Part shown: positions 21,610-34,000 of the stretch, piece by piece
How the letters are laid out: each line of letters begins with the position of its first letter
Position numbering within the stretch: the stretch's first letter is position 1
From: Brachypodium distachyon
Taxonomy: Eukaryota > Streptophyta > Magnoliopsida > Poales > Poaceae
Length of the DNA stretch: 64,000 nucleotides
Assembly: GCF_000005505.3 (NCBI RefSeq)
Contig: NC_016131.3
Span: 60,621,355 to 60,685,354 of the forward strand
Direction of reading: 5' to 3'
Notes under the pieces: model-generated
Database searches by the model: none
Seen by the model: only the letters and a program-made list of their open reading frames with translations
Told to the model about the DNA's origin: nothing
Position numbers and translations under genes: made by a program

Positions 21610-24600
21610 TCAGCTGTCGGGTAGTCTCATGTTAAGCACTTCGGGTGGTGGCCGGAGACTGCAAACCATCTCTCTGGTTTTCCCAAAATAGACCTGCAAT
21701 CACGGGGACACGCAGTTTAACTAGAATGCTGGACAATTCATGCAAGTTTCTTGTATGAAATTGATACCTGGTCAAGAGAATTTCTCAGCTTGCCTTCCAT
21801 CTCTTCTATCATTTTTCCCATATTGACCAGATGCCCATCTGCCACAGCAAGAGTCATGCTCATCTGAAAAGATAAACATGTAGATAGGATTAGCTTTCTT
21901 GGATTTTCTGTAGTTTAGGAAGTGTTGTAGTAAACAGAACTGCATCGGATATAAATTTGCTTTCCAGCCAATTCTCGGACACACAGAATGGCTTATTCAG
22001 TTTAGCATGTAGCATATTCCTATTGACTTTCTAGGCTTTTTTAAGTCTATGCTCTTAGCAGAAAAGTAAATAAGTTCCTTTGATTGAAGAGTTCGCGTTT
22101 TCTGCTGCTCCCTGTGAATAGGTTATTCCAGAACATGTCACTCAAATATTATACTAGGTTTCAACATGAATACAAAAAGGTACTATAAAAATTAGCTATA
22201 AATGGTGCTTTAGGAAACAATGACTGTTAGTGGTGCCAGCACTGAGCTGGATCGTGTCGGCAGCAGAGGTGCCTTGCGGCCTGAGTATAGCTTACAGATG
22301 AGCATTATCTTCAATACCTTTTAAGAAAGGGATTGGTTTAATTAGTTTCCTCTAACATCGAGATAGACTTTGATTGTCAGTATTCGGTGATTATGCACCT
22401 CATTATATGTAGGGGACTTGACATGATTGATAAAGGAATCAAGAAAACCCAAATCCCAATCTCCTCTATCTTCCCTCCTTTGCCTAGCCAGACCAGCTCC
22501 AGGGTGCGATGGGCTGCAGCTGAGCCACCCCCAAAGTCCACACCCAACGGCGACACTCAAAACCTAGACTTGCAGTCAGAGATAGTGTTTGCCGCTAGAT
22601 TTTCATGTCAGCACACAATTAATTAACTAGAAGTACAGAATGTATATAATGCAAACTGTTCAGTTAACTGATACCTTGATTAACACAATAGTTGTGGAAA
22701 TGGAGATGCAAGTTAGGTTTATCTCACATAGAACCTTGATTAACACAAACCGATACCTTGAAGGCTTGAATTGACAAGGGGGAAAGGGATGGGAGAGATA
22801 ACCTGCCGCCTAATCGACCCAGACAGGTTGAACATGCCAGATTGCATGTTATCTGTTGTCAATGACAGCATGACAGTGCTGTTCAAGCAGTAATGTGCTG
22901 CTCCTTCCTCTTCAGATCCAACCTATTAGTATTACAAGAATTTTATTTGTCAATTAACATAGAACAACAGCACAGAGGTGAAAGCGGGCCTAACAACTGA
23001 TAACTTCATGGATAGTTTCATCTGAGCAACCTGGATAACATGAATAGCGTCCCACGAACCTATTTGCATGTGACCTCTTTTTCCTTGTCCATCTGCAACC
23101 AGAACACGAAATACATAGAAATGAAATATATTCTCTGGTTAACTAGATAAGTTGATATCAAGCATTCCTACAAACCTTTCTTTATTAAGAAGCATGCAAT
23201 GAAACTCTCGTCTTCATCCTCCCAAATATACACAGATGAGACTCCACCTTCATAGTACCTAATTGCCAACAAATTTCATATGTTTTATATTCACATAATA
23301 GATACCATCAGCTGTATACCAAATTGTGTAATCATTCTATTACAACCGATAACATTCTTTCATGCTGCATGTATGAATTACTGCATAAAAGAGGGCAATA
23401 AATGAAAAATGGATCTTACTGATCACGGTAGACAGAGAAAACCTCATTTGCCTCAATCTCAAGATTCCTCATCTCATCTGAGGGAACAGTCCCATCTTCT
23501 AAAGGAGGCTCATATATATTTGACCAAGGTGATCTGCAAGTCAACCTCACAATCAACAAATGAGAATACGAATTGGACTTAACAACAGGGATCAGATCCA
23601 TCAATTCATCTGTGGCTATTTGCACTAAATTTATCTATGCATTTACATATAGGATCATTGGTTGTGTTAGGCAAAGCTAGCCATGAGCTTGTGACTGTTG
23701 CTAATTTGCAGTCATGGCCAGTGGATCTGAACAAAGTTTCCTTGGTATGTATTGTAAAGTTATCCCACTGTGAGCAAAGGGTGTATCAGGCAGCACAATG
23801 CTAGAAGACACCTGAAGTAATGTGCACAGCAAAATACCAACAACCTAATCCGAGGTGCCTTTAATGGATCCATTGCTTTCCTTTGTAAAACCACTTTAAT
23901 GTTTTATCCTATATTCTTGTACAATTGATTTGCACTAATAGTATATGCTTCCCCTGTCATGCAACTATATCATCAAAAATATTCCAGCACTTCATTTGCT
24001 ATGTATAAAGATAGCTTCCTTCTTTCATGGCTGTTGAATTCAGGCAGCACAGTGCAGCCTTATTAAGCATCTCCAAGTGTTCCGTTCCCATTCAATTCTA
24101 CCTTTCCCGATCCCCACAACCGACCATCGGTCCATCACCACCACCACACACACACCCTTATAATGGCCTTCTGCTACACATGCACACTCTTGACCCTTCC
24201 TCATGGCCTTTCGTTAGATTCTCCTAACCGCATGCATGAGCAATCACACCAATTTTAAAACTTGCTTCGTCTCATTCCATTCAAAATCTCCTACTCAATC
24301 ATCACTTTGAGCTCCCATCTTTTTGTTGCTACAGCAGTAGCCTCTCTATCTCGGCTATATTCAACAATCTGCTGCATCAGTCTTATCCTCCACTTGCAGG
24401 TGACGCTGCCTCATCTAGCTGCTGACCAGCCTCACTCCTCGGGGCCGTCTCCCACCATCTTGCTCCTTTGCACCAAGGCTCTGGACGCATGCCAAAGGCA
24501 AAGGTCTCGTACCAGCCTGCAGCAGATGGCTATCGTAGAAAGGAGGCTCGCAGGCATGGTCCCCTCCACTGCAGCCATGCACGCGGCCTTAAATGATGTC

Positions 24601-26207
24601 CTTGTCACTGGCCTCTATTTGATGATCCTCTTTTCCTTTCTACTTTCTTTCCATTCTAAGTTTGCATCTGACGAAAGTTCAGTTTGCTTACTGCAACATG
24701 TAGATAACGATGGGCGAAAGACTGTTGCAGGTAATGTACAGTGTGTTCTACGAAATGCGATGTTGTCCCTTCTTTCAGCAAAAGATGTGATGTTCTATGT
24801 TTTCCTTACAAAAATTCGAATAGTACAGTTTGTAGTCTGTACATAAATTGACTCACCGATCTGAAAACACATTATGTGTTTTTGTGGTATGACTAGTATG
24901 AAAACACTTTACTATAGCACTCGATGAATCTCCTCTATGAGGCTAGTGTTGTCTGCCTGTTTACGTTAGGTATAATGTTCCCCTTGAAAGTTTGCAGAGT
25001 TCACTTTGGTCCCTTTGCAGAAGCCGGTTAGTTGATCTAACATGGCACTGTATGATGTCCTGGTAAGTTTTATGTGCATTTGGCCATTCGGGTCAGTGGT
25101 GTCTCTACCTTCACAGCATGTCATCTCATGAAGTGCTGCATGCAGTTTTTGTGTTTGCTAGAATTCCCCCTTGCCCATATGTTATCTTAGAGTTTCATGT
25201 CATTCTAACTTTATCGATTTTTTTATTTGTTTGATACTCAAGGGTTCTTTTTCTGCTCATCTAGAAGAAAATTATGCAAATGCTAGATGTCTACTACTCC
25301 CTCCGTCCCATATTAAGTGACTCAAATTTGCGTAAATATGAATGTATCTATACACAAAAAGTGTCTAGATACATGTAATATTTCATCACTTAATATAGGA
25401 CGGAGGGAGTATCTTTTTTTTTCCAAAGACCATGTACATACTACTCAGCTTTATAGTTCTGCCAGTCTTGTACATACTATGCTCTAGGAATTCCTTCAAC
25501 AGCATGGTGTGTATCACCTAGTTGATAGGATGATTTTGGCCACAGTGCTTATTGTTTCGGAGAAAATAAGTGGAAATCAGGGGATGTACTAAGGATGAAT
25601 TTGCTGACCGATAGGAGTCGGCGTCGCGGTTATACTCGCAAAGGATGTATTCCTTATTGTTCTCCTTATCCATGCAAACCTGCACACCGTCCATAGAAAA
25701 ACAATGGAAGCAAGGAGAAATGAGGAACAAGAAACGGAATTAAATCAATTGCTTCCATTCTAGTGTAGTACTCTTGAGGAAACATTGCCAATAACAACCA
25801 TATTTCAACGAGATTGGTTAGACTCGCTCAAGGAACCTATTCAGAGGGGCAACCTCGATTCGATTCAAGTCAAGCACATAAAAGGTTATTCGATTTGAAT
25901 TAACGACGCAAGGGTGCACGTGATAAACCTGAATAGAGGAGGGAGATTTTCTTGCCTAAATTCAACACTAACAAATGAAGGGCAGCGCGCCCCGCTGGAG
26001 CATTCATCCCCACGAGCAAATCAACAAGCTACAGGTGGTAGCGATGCGGGACCGAGGATCGGGGGTGGTTGCCTTTACCTGGAGCGGTAGGTCGACCTGG
26101 GAGAGGAGGTCGAGGGAGTGGTCAGGTAGGAGGGAGAGGAGCGCGTTGAGCGCCATCTCGGTGCTCCCGGGCGGCATCCGCCGCATCAGATCCATCGCCG
26201 CCTCCAT
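21610..26207 (-). CDS. CPB: F-actin-capping protein subunit beta
   Basis: Eight coding exons on the minus strand (26079-26207, 25609-25679, 23420-23533, 23176-23258, 23031-23092, 22803-22922, 21768-21863, 21610-21693) join with matching phases to give 252 aa, close to the usual length for plant capping protein beta. The start [14 protein letters not shown], the [20 protein letters not shown] motif, [18 protein letters not shown], and the end [13 protein letters not shown] are characteristic. The protein pairs with the alpha subunit to cap actin filament barbed ends in the cytosol. Intron 2 is about 2 kb and carries a MITE. The gene is tail to tail with p23. No damage is seen. Confidence 0.95.
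23650..25290. other. Large intron of CPB
   Basis: Inside CPB intron 2. A C/T-rich stretch at 24050-24620 carries a 194-codon + strand ORF that shows no recognisable domain. Nothing else was seen. Confidence 0.4.
25295..25411. mobile_element. Stowaway-type MITE in CPB intron 2
   Basis: CTCCCTCCGTCCCATATTAA at the left and its inverse at the right (TTAATATAGGACGGAGGGAG), flanked by TA. The core contains GTGTCTAGATACATGTAATA. Confidence 0.9.
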
Positions 26208-28099
26208 GTATCCTCCTCCCCCTCTTCTTGGATCTCCCTTCTCTGCTTCTTCCTCTTCGGCTCCTGCTCCTGTCCTAATTCAGTTCCTTGCGTTCTTCTT
26301 CTTTTCCCCCTTCTGTTTGTTTTTCCTTTTTGTTGATGCCTCCTCTGCTTCTTGTTTCGTTTTATGTGTCTTTGTTTGCTGCTGACAGGTAGTGTACTCA
26401 TATTATGAGGCCTCCTTTTCTCATGTGTCACAGTGTCAGTAATGGCACAACAAATCAAGATAAAGCTATTTATAAATGACCAGTTATTATGAAAATCAGC
26501 GGTATTGTATCATTATTTTGTATTAAATCAGCGAAACTTAATATGGGACGAAAAGAGGATACAACTTCTGAGGACGACAAGAACAAAAAAAATCACACGA
26601 GTTGAAGCACGCATATTTTATACTGTAAAAAGAATTGTTGAAAATTGAGAAAACTACCATGTTTTGAAAGGGATTTGAGCATCTGTACAAGGTATGGCAT
26701 CATCAAACTCTATCACGCAGAGTAACACTTATCATCATTTCTTTAAGCGTGCGCGGATCTGCTTTTCGTGTAAACTTAAAAAGAATTTGACTGCCGGTTC
26801 TACACTTGTAATGTTATTGAAAGAGTTAAAAGAGCTAGCTCCACCTTTGTTTCATGGTCTTGCTATTGAACTTGCCATGTGGTACTTTTTTTTTGTTAGG
26901 AGGGTGGAGGGAATGCCATGTGGTACGTTAAAGACGCTGCTGTTCCGATTTGATCACGCGAAACTTACGGTTTCAATCAAAGTGAGCTGTTGGGCATTTG
27001 GTTGTGCGGTTCTTCTCAATGGTGATATTACGCTTTGCATTGTGTATCTTTCGGACTTTTTAAATTTGTAGGTACATGAGTAGAGGAAACACAAGATTAC
27101 AATGTCATACCCATTTGAATCCTCCGAGTTTAAGTGTGCATCAAAGTTTATTAATTCAACCATAGAAAAAACAAAGGAACCTTTACAAAAGTTTAAAGTG
27201 GATAGAAATTTTCCTATAGAAATCCTTTGAAGATTCTAAGAGGCCTTGAAGTTACACCTAAGCCTATTTAGAAAAAGGAGAATATCTTGTCATTTCCAAA
27301 TCTGAAGTGTACTACCACCAACCAGGCAACCAGTACCCGCAAAACCAAAGAGATAGTAATCATAGCACTAGCCAACCCCCACATGACACAGTAACGCCGC
27401 ATAGTGCAAACATAAATCACTGGTAGTACAAGCAATGCCATGGTACTTGAGAAATCGAATGATTCTGCCTTGGAACATTGGAACAACAACGCGTTTTAGA
27501 GAGAAAAAAAGGAGTGTTGCTTAGGTGCAACTACAGGTAAACCCAGTTTGTACTTTCACATGACAGTAAGAGCTAGACAAAGCTAATTATACAAAGAGTG
27601 GACATCAACCCAAGTTCAATAGATCTCATATTCACCTTCAGAGATGAAAGAACTCCAGATTGAGACAATCTTGTTACAATAGTATGTGAGACCGAGAATA
27701 ATCTACCTACTTCTGAAAACAATTTACAGCATGTTTAGGCAAAATGTACACATATTCAAATCGAATACATGCGTTCCAATAAAGTAGAGCTCAACCTGTT
27801 AAAAGATAAGTCAAAAGGTTTAAAGGAGAAAAATGTTGTTCATAACCCAAACTCAAAAGATAAACTTCAATCAAAGGCTTAAAGGAGAAAAATGTTGAGA
27901 TAATGGAATTGCTCCTAAATAAAGGATTTAAGTAAACTGCATTTGAATGCAAATATTATACAAAAATAAGCAAATATAGTTTCTGGAATGGATCAGAACA
28001 AGAAAAAAAAAATCTCGGCAAAATGTACCTGCATGCTGGATAGCCACAACAATCAGCAGCACCGATCTTCAAAGGCGGTGGACTACTGAAGACAGTCAT
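26208..28099. other. Intergenic between CPB promoter and PUS3 3' end
   Basis: 26208-26390 is the C/T-rich leader of CPB. A half MITE (TATTAAATCAGCGAAACTTA...GGGACGAAAAGAG) lies near 26515-26560. AT-rich DNA ending ATTCTAAGAGGCC at about 27245 resembles the end of a CAAAGAGGCC-type MITE. No gene was supported. Confidence 0.4.
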
Positions 28100-31000
28100 T
28101 CAACTAGACACTGTTGGCCTTACTTTGAGTTTTGCTATGCGCTCCTCATAAGAAGCTGAAACAAGAAGTATATTAGGAAATTTATTTTCAGGTGTAAAGT
28201 ACAGGAGGGTCGAAATCAAAACTTGCTTTAATGTGTCCTTATCTAGGGAGGGCTATTACTAATTGATGGAGAAAAGGATAATTCTGTGGAAAAGTATTGG
28301 ATAACACAGAACTGTGGTGCGGTAACCGGTAAGATAAAGCATAGGAAGATGCAAAGACAGAAGAAACCTTCCACGAGTTCAAAACCACTATAAAAGCGAA
28401 TACAAACTTACGCTCTGTTTGCCGTGACATGAGAGGAATATGATTTCTCTTCTTCTGATGAGATTCAAATGGATTAAGGTCTGCATTGACATCTAACTCC
28501 CTTTAGACCTACAATACCACATCAAATTTAAAACCGATCTAACTGTATATACCTGGAGAAGGTAAACAGGACAAAGCCTCATGAAATATGGCAGCTTGGA
28601 GCATATACTGATGGTGTTCATCCTTCAAATGTTCAATCAAAGCCTGACTGGCATCTAAAAAGAGGAATAATAGTGCATCGGAATTAATTATGTCATGCGA
28701 AAATTGGAATTATTGCAGATAGATAATTCGAACTCTAGATGGTATACTACACTAAGTATTTCACTCTAGATGGTGAACTCTATATTGTGTACTCTAGATG
28801 GTGTCTTTCACTAAGGACTCAAAATAACTGATTTGACATTAAGTATTTCAGAATTGGCAGGTGAAATATCATACCATGGTCAAAAGTTTTTTTAAACAAC
28901 AGTATTTGATTGCTGTAATGCTGACATAATGTTATCTAATTCGAAAGCATAATTACTAAAATAACAATGATCTAATCCTCATAACCTCACTATTATACAA
29001 TGTATAAATCATTAAACTTGAAGCAATAGCAAAATCACACAGTTCACTGGGAAACAGATAAAAGCACGAAATTAACATGTTTCTTTTACGACATAACAAA
29101 ATACAATGATATTTTGACACTTCAAGGTTGAAACTGGAAGGTATCGTCAGCCGCCAAATTTCCAGATATACCTGATGAAGACATGAAACTGACTTTATCA
29201 AATTTACAAGATCGAAGAATCAATGGGAGTTCTGGTGCCATTGTATATTGAGGTTTTCTGGGAGTCCTGGTTATATCCAACAATGAATCGACTACCTGTA
29301 GCAAAATCAGCCATGAGCATGTTTTATTCAATAGTACATTAAACTAGTACCAATGCTCTACCTTAATCCATGAACTTGGAAATTTAGCATACAACCATGA
29401 AATTGCATAAGTGATTTCACGCTATCTTGCACAAGGTCCCCACACTTGCAGCAATCTAGCACAAGTGAGTCATTTATGCAAGTACCGGGGCCTAAAAAAT
29501 TGATTTTATGGACCTAAGGGAATTTTTGCGCCAAGTTTAAGGACATATTGCAATTCTAAAATAAAATAGAACTTCACAAAAAAATTACTCACGCATGGTG
29601 ATTCCAGGCCTTGACCTATTAGAAATAGAACAGCCACCATGCAGCGAACTTGGTGCCACAGGAAAGCACTACCCTTGATATTCATGGCCCACAGCTCATC
29701 ATTGTTGGACCTTGAAGATATATAACACTTTCATTATTTAGTTCCCATGCAGGCATCACATAATTATAACTAGAAATAAATGAGAGTTTGAATAAAATGT
29801 AATTTAACCTTTCGTCATAGGCAGAAATGTCAAAATCTGTGATGTGTCGCCTGTAGTTACTCACATTTGCTGCATCCATCTTACAGAAATTCCTGAAGTC
29901 ATGTTCCCCGATGAATTTAGATGCAGCTTTCTGCATTTTCTATTGACAATTTAAGGGCAATGACTCAGTAGTCAGAAAAAATGGAACATCTAGCAAATTA
30001 CAGATATCGAGGGATGACATAATTACCGGAACATCCAAGCCCCCCTTCCAAAACAGGTACTTATATTCCCTGCCCAGGCAGGAGAATCTGCAAAAGTAGT
30101 GGGGGGGTGAAATAAAACTCCAATCACATAGGAACATAAAGTGCAGCTAGGATGATAAACTCCGGTCCTGTTCAAAAAGAGAGGACACATCTTCATCTAA
30201 ATAACACGAAAAGAATCACGGAAGAAACACATAGTGTGTCTTTGATTCGTAGGATTCAAAGAGCGCGGGGATATGAAAGAACTCGATATCATGACATTTT
30301 ACATCTACAGGAATTAAAAACACGGAATAAGTAATAGAAGTTGTTTGGTTGCACAGTAGAAAAAATGCAGGCATTTTCTAGGAAGGATTAGGTGTTTGCC
30401 ATAGTTGTCATAGACACAACTCGATATCATGACATTTTACTTCTATAGGAATTAAAAACACGGAATAAGTAATAGAAGTTGTTTGGTTGCACAGTAGAAA
30501 AAACGCAGGCATTTTCTAGGAAGGATTAGGTGTTTGCCATAGTTGTCATAGACACAATGGAAATTTTACTTTGAAAAGTTGCATGCAAAGTAGCCCATAG
30601 GGAAATTCCTATGACTTTGAATCCTGCAAACTAAACAAGAAAGTTTTCCTAAGGAATTGAATCCTCCTACGGGATCCTACAAAGCAAAATTTCCTATAGG
30701 AAAAAAATCATAAGAACTGAATCCTCCTATGGAATTGCTCCGAGTCAAAGAGGCCCGTTATCTTTAGTGTAGAACTCGTTTGAAGAAAAGTACCTCTTAC
30801 ACTTGACCATACTAAAACAAAGAATTCAAGCTAACCTTGCAAGAAAGTCTGCTGCAACAGGACACCAACCTATTACACGTATATCCCGTGGAAGCATTCT
30901 GTTTAATACTTTCACATAATCAATCTCTGCAAGAATAAAAAAAAAAACAATTCTTAGTCTTGCAGAGGACGACTGACATCTGACTTAGAATGAGAAGAAC

Positions 31001-34000
31001 TAAAACTAGGAAAAGAACATATTACATGGTATTGATAGGAGAGGATCAGGAAATCATCCCATTATCAAGGTAACAGTTTAATTAAGAACCAAACTCGATC
31101 ATTGCATTATGTATTGCTTTCAATACTATGGAAACCTACAACTACAAGGACTAGAGGACAGAACATACCAGATCTTTCATCTAATACATTCCCTCCTGGA
31201 TCTTTCAAGTTCGATCGCAAATATAAGGAAATTACCTGCATGTTGCAACAGGAGTAAACATGTTGTCTAGGCATAAAGTTTCTATTCCAAACTGCACTAG
31301 TTTCTGCACAACACTATAAGAATAATCTATCTCTGTACCTAAGACAACGTAGCTATGGGATCTATGCATACAAGTTTTTTTTTAATCTTTCATTAATTAT
31401 GTCTTTAGAACTCTATAGATCAGTCATGAAAACAACATAATTTATTGTCCATGAAAAGTACTTCCATAGTATTATATCGACAAGGCCTATTCTGCACCTA
31501 TGCATAGCAGCATCGGTTAATCTAGTCTGTGCTTAGCTTTTGTGTACATGGATACGGTAGCATGCTGTTGACACCAATTTCGGTGTCGTGCTTGAAATAA
31601 TACGATAATTATATTAAATAAATATTTTTTAGACGGCTAAACTCTGAAAACTGCAAAAAATAAATATTGGCGAATAATCATGTGCATCGGCCTTTAAATG
31701 AGACGATAAAAACACATGTATCATATCATCAACAAATAGCGGTGTATAATTGAAAAACCTTTTAGTATGGTTACACAATGAATATATAATAGTTAACCTA
31801 CTCTCACGGGTGTGCAATTCTAGGATACTAGGTGATTCCCCGCATTTTGCTGCGGAATGTTCTATATGCACATCTGGATATGATGTTAGGAACAAATGAT
31901 AATAATATGATTCAATGCAAAATAAATATGAATATTGTAGGACAAAACGATTTACGTTCATAACACCTATAGGAGTAATTTTGATGTACATGAACATCAA
32001 AATATGTGTATTTGCAGATCTTAGAAAGATTGACATATATATCATAAAAATATGTGTACTTGGTAAAATATTTATATACAACGTGAAGGTGAAAATCCTA
32101 GGTATCAAAATATTAAATTCGAAAAGACCACCAAAATGGATTTCTAATGGCCTACAACACATGATGTGGATGCTGATGTGGACAATTTGCATGCTCATGA
32201 TGTGCATGATGTGGATGATGATGTGAACACCTTGCATGTCAAGCTTGCAAACATTTAATGAAGATAGTGGGGATCAACTTTATAGATATTATAGAATACA
32301 ATGTGAAGTTGAAAATCCTAGGTATCAAAATATTAGATTCGAAAGGAGCAACAAAATGGATTTCTATTGGCCTAGAAACATGATGTGGATGGTGATGTGG
32401 ACAATTTGCATGCTCATGATGTGCATGATGTGGACACCTTGCATGTCAAACTTGCAAACATTTAATGATAGTGGGGATCAACTTTATAGATATTATAGAT
32501 ATGGGTTAAGCACACACATGACGCCACCGTTAGCGGATCCTAATGGTGACTTAAATCACGTCATCAAGGGAGGCACAAATATTTTTGAAGCATTAGACCA
32601 TGGGATAAAAATCAATGCCATTTGACGACCCCATGAGATATTATTGCATCATGCTCGAAGTAATATGGTGATTATATAAAATAAATATTTTGGGTTACAC
32701 ACAAATAGGTGTTAAACACTACGAGGGTTTCATTTTATTTTTATTTATCTTTTTGTAATAGTCATGTTGTAATCATAGCTACTAGATATGTTGGAATTCT
32801 TAATCAGGGGTTTTCCCGTGAGAGATGTAATTAACAGAGTTTTTATGTAAATATAAGAATTTTGGAAGTAATAAGCCTGCAATGTTTGATCTTATTGAAT
32901 GTAAGAATTGTTGAAGCCCACGACTACTTCAACGATTGCACGGCAACTATGCTCTTTGCTATGGACATATCTATTGTACTAACAGTAAGCCGACGATACG
33001 ATGCTTGGCATGATTGAGACATTTTTTTCCAGATGAACCAAATGAAGGAAACAACTGTTGAAAGGTTGCTGGACACCATCATAACCGCCTTGCTGATACG
33101 AAAACGGCGATCGGGAATAATGTTGTTGTCCATGTTTTTGGGGAATCGGACATGAACCTTGCCAACCATGGGTAAGCATTTCTGATGAAGTTTGACATGG
33201 CGAGAATTTATGTGCCAACGTTAATGCCGCATTCGATCAAAGAAACTCTTGCAGGATTCTTGTACAATGGATGCTGATGATGGCATGGGATCTGACAATA
33301 CAGCTATCGGGTTCAAGTGACTAGCTTTACAGTCATGGGAGCAGAGGTAAACTCTTTTCCATTCAAGGGAGCAATTATGCATTGCCTCAAAGCATTTTGA
33401 ACTGTATTTATTAACTAATGAAAGAACAAACTCCGAAGCATCAACTCGATTTTATTGAGCATTGTTTGATGATTCAGCAAGCGAGAACAATAAGGACAAC
33501 AATATCACCATGGCATTTCCTCTTTCCCCAGGTTTCTCGCAATGGGATTTATCATCGTTTCCCAATTCCTTTACATATACTCCCTCCGTTCCAGTATACT
33601 GGGCTGATCTCTTCGAAATCCCAATTCCACAATACGGGGCCGATCTCCAGTTTCCCTCGTACGAAGTGGCTGAGCGCATGCCTTCCGAAGTAAAAACGAT
33701 TGCTCCTTAATTGCAGGAAGAGGTACGGCCGTTGCTTTCCCCAAAAAAATCGGCCACGAGTGGGTAAGTTACGCCCTTGCCCGATTGATGTGAACTACTA
33801 CCTGCTAGTTGTGGGCCTTGGCTCAATTAAACAAAAGAAAAGCTAGCTGATCGGGTAAACAAAAACGCCAACCGGGGCCATACTTATCGGCTGTCGTTCC
33901 GTTCGAAATAGCCTTGGTTATCATGAAAACTAAGATCAGCCCCACATACCGGAATGGAGGGAGTAAGTAGCTGAATTCAGATTTATCCAACACTACTGCA

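Noticed and set aside
24262..24846. 194-codon + strand ORF in CPB intron 2
   Set aside because: No recognisable domain, no splice partners, and a composition that follows the C/T-rich DNA.
31629..32237. 202-codon minus-strand ORF in a PUS3 intron
   Set aside because: AT-rich and low complexity (IHIMHIM repeats), produced by the tandem repeat and Helitron end.
32924..33218. Possible captured exon with [19 protein letters not shown]
   Set aside because: It reads like protein in one frame, but no splice signals, family or neighbouring pieces support it.
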